From Venatoribacter pacificus (GTDB lineage Bacteria > Pseudomonadota > Gammaproteobacteria > Pseudomonadales > Oceanobacteraceae), in assembly GCF_025318105.1 (NCBI RefSeq), contig NZ_JAOANI010000028.1:310001-374000 (forward strand): a stretch of DNA of 64,000 nt. Direction: 5' to 3'. Of this stretch, positions 7,038 through 14,505 are shown one piece after another; the stretch's first letter is position 1; each line of letters starts with the position of its first letter. Position numbers and translations under genes: made by a program. Below the pieces are notes generated by a model, which searched no databases, was not told where the DNA came from, and saw only the letters and a program-made list of their open reading frames with translations.

Positions 7038-9932
7038 ATGAACGATAAAGTGGAAAGCCAATACAAAGCGACGCTGAATTTGCCCGATACCGATTTCCCG
7101 ATGCGCGGTAATCTGGCACAGCGTGAACCGGAAATGCTTGCCCGTTGGGAGCAGATTGGCCTGTACCAGAAAATTCGTGCCGCCCGTGCTGGTCGCGATC
7201 AGTTTATTCTGCATGATGGCCCGCCGTACGCGAATGGCAAAATTCACTTGGGTCATTCCATTAATAAAATCGTAAAAGATATTATCGTGAAGTCGCAGAC
7301 ACTCAGCGGTAAAGACTCGCCTTACGTGCCGGGTTGGGATTGTCACGGCCTGCCGATCGAATTAAAAGTGGAAGAAAAAGTCGGCAAAGTTGGTGAGAAA
7401 GTAACCGCTGCTGAATTCCGTAAACATTGTCGTGAATACGCAATGGAACAGGTAAATGGCCAGCGCGCCGATTTTAAACGCCTGATGATACTGGGTGATT
7501 GGGAAAATCCTTACCTGACCATGAATTTTGAATTCGAGGCGGACATCATCCGTACACTCGGAAAAATCATCGATAACGGCCACCTGCACAAAGGGTTTAA
7601 ACCGGTTAACTGGTGTTCTGATTGTGGTTCTGCCTTAGCGGAAGCCGAAGTCGAATATCAGGATAAACAATCCATTGCCATCGACGTTAAATTCGCTTTT
7701 GCGGATAGCGCCGCATTATTAAAAGCCTTTGCCGCCGATGAATCTCTGGCAGCAAAAACGATCAGCATTGTTATCTGGACGACAACGCCATGGACGCTGC
7801 CAGCCAACGAAGCGGTGTCTGTACACCCGACGCTGGAATACTCGCTGGTATTGCTGAAAGAGCAGGATGAAATTCTGCTGCTGGCCGCTGATCTGGTGAA
7901 CGATGCTATGCAACGTTATGGCATTGCCGCAGACGGTTTTGAGGTCGTTGCCACGGCGAAAGGTTCGGCTTTTGGCCAGCTCGACGGACATGCTGCTGCG
8001 CCATTTGTGGTACAGCACCCGTTTATGCCGGCGGCTGATGGCAGCGCGAAAATGGTGCCGGTGATTACCGGTGATCACGTGACAGCGGAGTCGGGGACCG
8101 GTTCTGTTCATACTGCACCGATGCACGGGGCGGATGACTTTGTAGTGTCCAAGCGCTTTGACGTGAAATCCGATGATATGCTGGTTGGAGGTAATGGTTG
8201 CTTTATCAGTACTCCTGCTCTTGATGCGCTGGAACTGAGTGGTTTAAGTACCGCCGATAAAGGCAATTTCCGCGTGCTGGGTCTGCTGGCGGAAAAAGGC
8301 GCACTGCTGAAAAAAGCGAAAATTACTCACAGCTATCCGCATTGCTGGCGTCATAAAACGCCGATTATTTTCCGCGCCACACCGCAGTGGTTTATCAGCA
8401 TGAATCAGGCCGGATTGCTGGAAAAAGCCCTGCATGAAGTGAATGAAAATATCGAGTGGAAGCCAAGCTGGGGTCAGGCACGTATCGAAAGCATGATGAC
8501 CGACCGACCAGACTGGTGTATCTCCCGTCAGCGCACCTGGGGTGTGCCGATTGCGTTATTCGTGCATAAAGATACCAGTGCTTTGCACCCGGATACTGCA
8601 GCATTAATTGAAAAAGTTGCCCAAAAAGTAGAAGAGCAAGGTATAGAGGCCTGGTTTGAGCTGGAAGCCGCTGAGCTGTTAGGAGCCGATGCGGAACAGT
8701 ACGTAAAAGTAACCGATACGCTGGACGTATGGTTTGATTCCGGCGTGTCACACAGTGCTGTTCTGCGCCGTCGGGATGAATTAAAAGCGCCTGCGGAGCT
8801 TTACATGGAAGGCTCTGATCAACACCGTGGCTGGTTCCAGAGCTCCCTGCTGACCAGTGTAGCCGCGTACGGTGAAGCACCTTATAAAAGTGTGCTGACC
8901 CACGGTTTTACGGTCGACAGTAATGGCCACAAAATGTCCAAGTCACTGGGTAATACGATCGAGCCTGCCGAGGTTATCAAACAGTATGGCGGTGATATTC
9001 TGCGTTGGTGGGTTGGTGATGTCGACTATACCGGTGAGATCACAGTATCCCAGGATATTTTCAAGCGCAGTGCAGATTCATATCGCCGTGTGCGTAATAC
9101 CTGTCGTTTCCTGCTGGCCAACATTAACGGCTTTAACCCCCAGACAGATATGGTTGCCGGTAATGAGCTGCTGCCGCTGGATGCCTGGATGGTCGATTAC
9201 ACCCGCCAGCTGCAGGAAAAAGTGATCGGCTTTTATCACAACTATGATTTTAAAGGCCTCACTAAAACACTGATGAATTTCTGTGTAACAGAGCTGGGTG
9301 GTTTTTATCTGGATGTGATTAAAGACCGTCAGTACACCTGCAAAGCCGATGGCTTGCCACGCCGCAGCGCACAAACGGCGCTGTACCATGTACTGGAAGC
9401 CATGAGCCGCTGGATTGCACCGATTCTGTCGTTTACTGCAGAAGAAATCTGGAGTTGCCTGGCCGGTGAACGTGAAGAATCCGTCATGCTGGCCGAGTGG
9501 TACAACGCCTTCCCGGATACCGGTTCCAGCGTGTTTGACGATGCTTTCTGGAGTAATTTAATTACCGCCAAAGAAGCCGTAAACGGCGTGCTGGAAAAAG
9601 CCCGCGCGGATAAATTAATCGGCGCAAGCCTGAGTGCTGAGGTTGAACTCTATGCTCAGCCTGAGCTGAAAACTCAGCTGGAGAAACTCGGTGATGAGCT
9701 GCGCTTCGTGTTGATTACTTCCGGCGTACAGCTGCTGGATTTCAATGCCGAAGCCGGTGTCGCAACTGAACTGGCCGGCCTGCGTGTGCAGGTTAAAGCA
9801 TCGCAGCATGAAAAATGCGAACGCTGCTGGCACCACAGCGATGATATTGGTCAGAATGTTCAGCATCCGACGCTGTGCGGCCGTTGTGTCGAAAACGTGG
9901 AGGGCGATGGTGAAGTCCGTCGTTTTGCATAA
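7038..9932 (+). CDS. ileS: Isoleucyl-tRNA synthetase
   Basis: Charges tRNA-Ile. The 964-aa class I synthetase carries the HLGH form of the HIGH motif at residues 70-73, the editing domain (about 200-390, TTPWTLPANEAV), the KMSKS motif near 632-636, and a C-terminal zinc-binding pair CERC...CGRC (about 928-955), all in the order expected for bacterial IleRS. The lspA start codon follows the TAA stop directly, indicating translational coupling. Confidence 0.98.
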   Translation: MNDKVESQYKATLNLPDTDFPMRGNLAQREPEMLARWEQIGLYQKIRAARAGRDQFILHDGPPYANGKIHLGHSINKIVKDIIVKSQTLSGKDSPYVPGWDCHGLPIELKVEEKVGKVGEKVTAAEFRKHCREYAMEQVNGQRADFKRLMILGDWENPYLTMNFEFEADIIRTLGKIIDNGHLHKGFKPVNWCSDCGSALAEAEVEYQDKQSIAIDVKFAFADSAALLKAFAADESLAAKTISIVIWTTTPWTLPANEAVSVHPTLEYSLVLLKEQDEILLLAADLVNDAMQRYGIAADGFEVVATAKGSAFGQLDGHAAAPFVVQHPFMPAADGSAKMVPVITGDHVTAESGTGSVHTAPMHGADDFVVSKRFDVKSDDMLVGGNGCFISTPALDALELSGLSTADKGNFRVLGLLAEKGALLKKAKITHSYPHCWRHKTPIIFRATPQWFISMNQAGLLEKALHEVNENIEWKPSWGQARIESMMTDRPDWCISRQRTWGVPIALFVHKDTSALHPDTAALIEKVAQKVEEQGIEAWFELEAAELLGADAEQYVKVTDTLDVWFDSGVSHSAVLRRRDELKAPAELYMEGSDQHRGWFQSSLLTSVAAYGEAPYKSVLTHGFTVDSNGHKMSKSLGNTIEPAEVIKQYGGDILRWWVGDVDYTGEITVSQDIFKRSADSYRRVRNTCRFLLANINGFNPQTDMVAGNELLPLDAWMVDYTRQLQEKVIGFYHNYDFKGLTKTLMNFCVTELGGFYLDVIKDRQYTCKADGLPRRSAQTALYHVLEAMSRWIAPILSFTAEEIWSCLAGEREESVMLAEWYNAFPDTGSSVFDDAFWSNLITAKEAVNGVLEKARADKLIGASLSAEVELYAQPELKTQLEKLGDELRFVLITSGVQLLDFNAEAGVATELAGLRVQVKASQHEKCERCWHHSDDIGQNVQHPTLCGRCVENVEGDGEVRRFA

Positions 9933-10439
9933 ATGCCGAATTCTCAGCAGTCTCGCTCAGCATTAATCTGGCTCTGGTTGGCACTGGCGGTATTCGTACT
10001 GGATATCGCCACCAAACAGCTGGCCGAGATGATGCTGACTTATGGTCGGCCGGTTTATCTGCTACCGGTACTGGATTTTACCCTGCTGTATAACCGTGGT
10101 GCAGCGTTCAGTTTTCTGGCCGATGAATCCGGTTGGCAGCGCTGGTTTTTTACCGCGGTATCGCTGGGGGTCAGCGCCATGTTGATTGTCTGGTTAAAGC
10201 GTTTGCCGCGCGCACAAGTCTGGATGCCGGTGGCGCTGGCGTTGATTTTAGGCGGTGCTTTGGGGAATTTATTTGATCGTCTGGTTTATGGTCATGTGAT
10301 CGATTTTATTTCCGTGCATTGGGGTCGTTCGTATTTTCCTGCGTTTAATATCGCTGATTCCGCAATTACCGTCGGTGCAGTGATGATGGCATTGGATGTT
10401 GTGCGCGAAACCTGGCAGGAACGTCGTCAGGCTTCCTGA
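9933..10439 (+). CDS. lspA: Lipoprotein signal peptidase (signal peptidase II)
   Basis: Inner-membrane aspartyl protease that removes signal peptides from lipidated prolipoproteins. The 168-aa product has four hydrophobic helices and the family boxes LLYNRGAAFSF (about residues 50-60), GGALGNLFDRLVYGHVIDF (catalytic Asp) and FNIADSAITVG (second catalytic Asp). The ATG abuts the ileS stop. The ileS-lspA pair is widely conserved. Confidence 0.97.
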   Translation: MPNSQQSRSALIWLWLALAVFVLDIATKQLAEMMLTYGRPVYLLPVLDFTLLYNRGAAFSFLADESGWQRWFFTAVSLGVSAMLIVWLKRLPRAQVWMPVALALILGGALGNLFDRLVYGHVIDFISVHWGRSYFPAFNIADSAITVGAVMMALDVVRETWQERRQAS

Positions 10440-10465
10440 AATATTGTTTTTATTGAGTAGTTATT

Positions 10466-10909
10466 ATGTCCGTCGGAATCATTGCAGCAGACAGTAAAAT
10501 CACCATGCACTTTGCGTTGAAAATCGACGATGAACAGATTGTTGATTCAACCTTCGAACGCAGCCCGGTTAATTTTGTTTTGGGTGATGGCAATTTGCTG
10601 CCGGGTTTTGAAGAGTATTTACTGGGCCTGACAACCGGCGATCATAAAACCTTCAGCGTGCCACCGGAAAAAGCCTTTGGTCAGCCGAATCCGCAGAATA
10701 CGCAGGAAATGAAGCGTAACAGCTTTCCGGTTGATATGCCGGTTGCTCCGGGCTTAATGGTCTCTTTTGCTGATGCTCAGGGGGCGGAATTACCGGGCCT
10801 GATCAGTGCAGTAGAAGGTGATTGGGTGACGGTGGATTTTAATCACCCGCTGGCGGGTAAAACCCTGCAGTTTGAAGTGCAGATTCTTGAGGTTCAGGAT
10901 GCAGATTAA
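10466..10909 (+). CDS. fkpB: FKBP-type peptidyl-prolyl isomerase, SlpA/FkpB type
   Basis: Peptidyl-prolyl cis-trans isomerase and chaperone of the SlyD/SlpA branch. The 147-aa protein has the FKBP half-domain at the N-terminus (FALKIDDEQIVDST) and the inserted-flap region (GDGNLLPGFEEYLLGLTTGD...PPEKAFG) around residues 40-80. No histidine-rich metal tail is present, separating it from SlyD. Its end overlaps the ispH start by 11 nt. Confidence 0.93.
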   Translation: MSVGIIAADSKITMHFALKIDDEQIVDSTFERSPVNFVLGDGNLLPGFEEYLLGLTTGDHKTFSVPPEKAFGQPNPQNTQEMKRNSFPVDMPVAPGLMVSFADAQGAELPGLISAVEGDWVTVDFNHPLAGKTLQFEVQILEVQDAD

Positions 10910-11846
10910 ACTCGCAAACCCACGTGGCTTCTGCGCCGGTGTTGACCGTGCAATCGACATTGTGAACCGCGCGCTCGATTTGTTTGAACCACCGATTTAT
11001 GTGCGCCATGAAGTGGTGCATAACAAATTTGTAGTGAATGGTCTGCGTGAACGTGGTGCCATTTTTGTCGATGAACTGGATGAAGTACCGGACAACAGCA
11101 TCGTTATTTTTTCTGCTCATGGTGTGTCTCAGGCGGTACGTAAAACCGCAGAAGACCGCGGCTTGCGCGTATTTGATGCGACCTGTCCATTAGTTACCAA
11201 AGTACATCTGGAAGTCAGTCGCTATAGCGCCGATGGCAGTGAGTGCATTCTGATTGGCCATAAAGGCCATCCCGAAGTTGAAGGCACCATGGGGCAGTAT
11301 GATTATGCTCAGGGTGGCCATATTTATCTGGTCGAAGACGAAGACGATGTGGCAGCACTGGAAGTGAATAATCCGGATATGCTGTCGTATGTTACGCAGA
11401 CGACGCTATCCATGGATGACACTGCTCGGGTAATTGATGCGTTACGGGTGAAATTCCCCAATATTCAGGGACCGCGCAAGGACGACATCTGTTACGCCAC
11501 GCAGAACCGCCAGGATGCCGTAAAAAACCTCGCCGCTGACTGTGATTTGTTATTGGTGGTCGGTTCACCGAACAGCTCGAACTCCAATCGCTTACGCGAG
11601 CTGGGCGAGCGTATGGGGGCCAAAGCTTACTTAATCGATAATGCCGCAGAAATTCAGCCGCAATGGCTGGACAATGTGAAAGCCGTTGGCATTACCGCAG
11701 GCGCATCAGCGCCGGAAGTCCTGGTACGGGAAGTGGTTAATAAGCTGGTTGCTCTGGGTGGAGAAGCCCCGCAGGAAATGCAGGGCCGTCCGGAAAATGT
11801 GGTGTTTTCGTTGCCGAAAGAGTTGCGGTTGAATTCGATTGATTAA
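10899..11846 (+). CDS. ispH: 4-hydroxy-3-methylbut-2-enyl diphosphate reductase
   Basis: Last step of the MEP isoprenoid pathway, making IPP and DMAPP through a [4Fe-4S] cluster. The three cluster cysteines are in ANPRGFCAGVDRAI (C13), FDATCPLVTKVH (about C97) and KDDICYATQNRQ (about C198). VVGSPNSSNSNRL is also typical. The ATG at 10899 overlaps the end of fkpB and starts MQIKLANPRGFC, the standard N-terminus; 315 aa is normal. It closes the ribF operon and faces the pilus gene pilE. Confidence 0.97.
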   Translation: MQIKLANPRGFCAGVDRAIDIVNRALDLFEPPIYVRHEVVHNKFVVNGLRERGAIFVDELDEVPDNSIVIFSAHGVSQAVRKTAEDRGLRVFDATCPLVTKVHLEVSRYSADGSECILIGHKGHPEVEGTMGQYDYAQGGHIYLVEDEDDVAALEVNNPDMLSYVTQTTLSMDDTARVIDALRVKFPNIQGPRKDDICYATQNRQDAVKNLAADCDLLLVVGSPNSSNSNRLRELGERMGAKAYLIDNAAEIQPQWLDNVKAVGITAGASAPEVLVREVVNKLVALGGEAPQEMQGRPENVVFSLPKELRLNSID

Positions 11847-11996
11847 CAGATTCAGTCGTCTTAAGTGTTTCGATAAAAAACTTATACGCTAAGAGTGTGA
11901 TTAGTTAACGCTGCTTCTCCTGGGGGGCAGTAACCACAGGTGTTGGATGGAAATTCTGCATTTTCGGTTCTCCACCTGTACCTGCAGCAAAAAAAT

Positions 11997-12410
11997 TTAC
12001 CAAGTGAATGTATCTGAACCCTGTACCCGTTGTTGCCGCCCAATGGTGTTGGTGATCAGGTCACCGTCTTGCGCTTGTGCGTTAAGGCCGGTAGCTACAA
12101 GCTCGACACACTGGGTTAATGGCAATTGGGCGCCTCCCTGACTGCATTGGCGTGCTGCGATGCTGTAATTTCCCTTGGGAGTGATGTATGGATCATTAAT
12201 ACCGAGCCGGGTTAAGTCTGTTGTATAGCTGACGTTATCACCGTAGAAACGTTCCTGAGCGTCCAAAATAGCCTGCATCGAGCTGATGCCATCGCCACGG
12301 TTACCTCTCTGTACATACTGACCATACCAGGGAATCGCAACGCTGCTTAAGATGGCAATAATAGCAACTACTACCATCAGCTCAACCAAGGTAAAACCTT
12401 TGTGTTTCAT
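11997..12410 (-). CDS. pilE: Type IV pilus minor pilin PilE
   Basis: 137-aa type IV prepilin with a short leader MKHKG and the mature N-terminus FTLVELMVVVAIIAILSSVA, cleaved and N-methylated by PilD. The C-terminal part has cysteines in ARQCSQGG and LTQCVEL that could form the pilin disulphide. PilE is thought to be part of the pilus-initiating minor pilin complex. It is the last gene of the minor-pilin run and lies next to ispH, as in Pseudomonas aeruginosa. Confidence 0.88.
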   Translation of the reverse strand: MKHKGFTLVELMVVVAIIAILSSVAIPWYGQYVQRGNRGDGISSMQAILDAQERFYGDNVSYTTDLTRLGINDPYITPKGNYSIAARQCSQGGAQLPLTQCVELVATGLNAQAQDGDLITNTIGRQQRVQGSDTFTW

Positions 12411-12425
12411 AGTGTCCTCATCTTG

Positions 12426-13292
12426 TTATTCGTTAGGCAAATAGACTGTGGTGGTCTGAATATGCCGTGCGATACGATCTGTGAATGTGAATGTCTGCAG
12501 GGGGTCAACAGAGATTGGATTGCTATCCAGTAAAATATAGCTACGCGTATCGAGATTGATTGTATTGTCGCTGAAGGCGCGTGTCAGTATCGCAATTCGT
12601 GCGGCTCTGACGGAGTCCCAATCTATCGGTAGAATGTCATTTAAGGCAACATAACGGCTAACATTAGTATTACGGTCAGGATCTTCGCCGGGGCGTATAC
12701 CATAAAGAACTTGTAGCCCCTCAACGCCACTGGCAATGACCTGTGCGTTGGCAACAGGAATACCATTGAAGTAGGTGACACAGCGCAATACATCATCGTA
12801 AGCATCATTATTAGCGGTATTGGCAGAGACGAAGTTACGCTCTACCCAGTAAACATCGGTAAGAACATCGCCCTCTGCCCGAATTGCTGTCAGGTCAACT
12901 CCTGTGCAATCCATTGCGTCTTTCGCGCTACCACTTGCGGTAGTAAATGTGCGGCGAATAGCGAGGCGATCACTGGCTCTGTCGTTGGCTTCAAAAGTGC
13001 AATCAGCATTGTTGGCTGGCGGTAATGGAAACTCAGCTGCACACAGGTCAGCAAAAGGCTGTATACGAGCATCGATAATTCCCGGTACATAACCGGCACG
13101 GCGTGTTTCCGAGTGCAACCAGCTTAAAACAAAGCGCCCATTTTCCTGTGCTTGTGCAAGACCATCTGACTGCATCGCAGTACGGCTACTGGAAATCATA
13201 ATGTTGATAATAAAATAGGTGACAATCATGCCAAGGACTGCTGCGATCATCAGTTCTACCAATGTCATACCACGTTGTTTTTTTATCATCAT
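12426..13292 (-). CDS. pilW: Type IV pilus minor pilin PilW
   Basis: 288-aa large minor pilin: leader MMIKKQRG, then MTLVELMIAAVLGMIVTYFI as the hydrophobic helix, then QENGRFVLSWLHSETRRAGY, which is typical of PilW. The start ATG overlaps the pilV stop (ATGA), so the two are translationally coupled; two tandem ATG codons leave the exact start open by one residue. It belongs to the pilin priming complex. Confidence 0.9.
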   Translation of the reverse strand: MMIKKQRGMTLVELMIAAVLGMIVTYFIINIMISSSRTAMQSDGLAQAQENGRFVLSWLHSETRRAGYVPGIIDARIQPFADLCAAEFPLPPANNADCTFEANDRASDRLAIRRTFTTASGSAKDAMDCTGVDLTAIRAEGDVLTDVYWVERNFVSANTANNDAYDDVLRCVTYFNGIPVANAQVIASGVEGLQVLYGIRPGEDPDRNTNVSRYVALNDILPIDWDSVRAARIAILTRAFSDNTINLDTRSYILLDSNPISVDPLQTFTFTDRIARHIQTTTVYLPNE

Positions 13293-13921
13293 GGCTTGAT
13301 ATCTCTTTCGTAGGTCGCCCGTCTTACAGTGATCTTATCGGTTGTGGTGTAACTGCTTTTTCCGGATGCATCCACTGTTTTTTTACTGTCTCCTACCGCT
13401 GCATAAATAGTGTTGCCATTGGCATCTTGTCCGCCGGTGCGTACATCCCAGGATAAGTTCAGGTTAACACTGTTATCCGCATTGATTGTCACGATTAAAG
13501 AGGGGTTAGCAACAAAGTCTGCAGCACTCGAGCGTGTAGAGCTGCTGCTGGCAACATTGCTGCCAAATCCGCAGGCAACTTCCCAAAGATCGGATGCGGC
13601 TAATTGGTCATTGGTGCAGGCGGCGGCCTGTATTCTGGCATTACCATCATTGTAAGCAGAGCAAATAAGTGCCGGAGGGTTTGCACAACTTACTGCGGCC
13701 CCGCCAGTATCATAGCTGGCCAGTGCGATGTTGTTAGCACGGATGCGATTGGTCATATCTTCTAGCATCCAGGTTGCTTGTGAGCGGTTACCTGAATCCT
13801 GAGTTGAGCGGTTTGCTTGAAGTTGCAACGAGTTCAGGCCCAGTAAACCGATGGAGGTAATGGCAACTGTAACCATAACTTCAACCAGGTTTATACCTTG
13901 CTGTAGGCGACGGAAGATCAT
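13289..13921 (-). CDS. pilV: Type IV pilus minor pilin PilV
   Basis: 210-aa minor pilin starting MIFRRLQQGINLVEVMVTVA, with the helix continuing ITSIGLLGLNSLQLQA, a PilV hallmark. The frame is open upstream, but the ATG at 13921 overlaps the preceding gene's stop by ATGA and gives a normal short leader. The residue after the leader Gly is Ile rather than Phe or Met, still acceptable for PilD substrates. Confidence 0.88.
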   Translation of the reverse strand: MIFRRLQQGINLVEVMVTVAITSIGLLGLNSLQLQANRSTQDSGNRSQATWMLEDMTNRIRANNIALASYDTGGAAVSCANPPALICSAYNDGNARIQAAACTNDQLAASDLWEVACGFGSNVASSSSTRSSAADFVANPSLIVTINADNSVNLNLSWDVRTGGQDANGNTIYAAVGDSKKTVDASGKSSYTTTDKITVRRATYERDIKP

Positions 13922-14406
13922 GAGCAGTTTGCCTCCTGTATCACGACCTGACCAATAAAGTTGATGCTGATGGTTCGCTCCTTGCGGCCTACACAACCGG
14001 GAACATCGATGTTAATTGTTCCGATGTTGTTTATTCCAGCATTGACTGCGCGTCCCTGAGCATCAAATCTTAACGGTAATGCCTGAGTAAAGGTTGATGT
14101 AATGACACCATTATCTGCAATAGGCCGGCCGACTTCTCCGCGTTGTCGCAGAATAGTAGCGCCTTGCTGTATGGTCCATCCAGTGCTCCAGTTGCCGTTC
14201 AAGGGCGCAACGGTCACCGTTGTCGCTTTGGTTATAGCATGGTTGCGGGCATAGGACAGATCAAGTTGCAGCTCCTGGGTCAGGCGGTCGGACTGTCGGT
14301 TCAGAATAAATGACTGCATTGAGGGTACGGCTGTTGTTAGTAGAATGGCTGCAATAGCAAGCACAACCATCAGTTCAACCAATGTCACCCCGTTTGTTCT
14401 TTTCAT
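13918..14406 (-). CDS. fimU: Type IV pilus minor pilin, FimU/GspH family
   Basis: 162-aa GspH/FimT-type pseudopilin. The start at 14406 gives the leader MKRTNG followed by VTLVELMVVLAIAAILLTTA. C-terminal cysteines occur in VPGCVGRK and EANCS. It heads the coupled fimU-pilV-pilW-pilE run (each junction overlaps or is short) and corresponds to FimU of P. aeruginosa. A second paralogue, FimT-like, is at 18583-19146; the FimU/FimT assignment of the two is by position. Confidence 0.85.
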   Translation of the reverse strand: MKRTNGVTLVELMVVLAIAAILLTTAVPSMQSFILNRQSDRLTQELQLDLSYARNHAITKATTVTVAPLNGNWSTGWTIQQGATILRQRGEVGRPIADNGVITSTFTQALPLRFDAQGRAVNAGINNIGTINIDVPGCVGRKERTISINFIGQVVIQEANCS

Positions 14407-14505
14407 TATCAACCTCAACTGCAATAGCGGCAGGTAATGTTCGCATCAGAAAACCTCCTGTGCCAACCCCGTTGCAAGGCATTATGGCACAAGAGGTTAG
14501 CGCAA

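Noticed and set aside
11936..11979. ACAGGTG/CACCTGT inverted repeat between ispH and pilE
   Set aside because: Seven-bp arms with a 30-nt loop and no U-tract; too weak to call a terminator or regulatory site.
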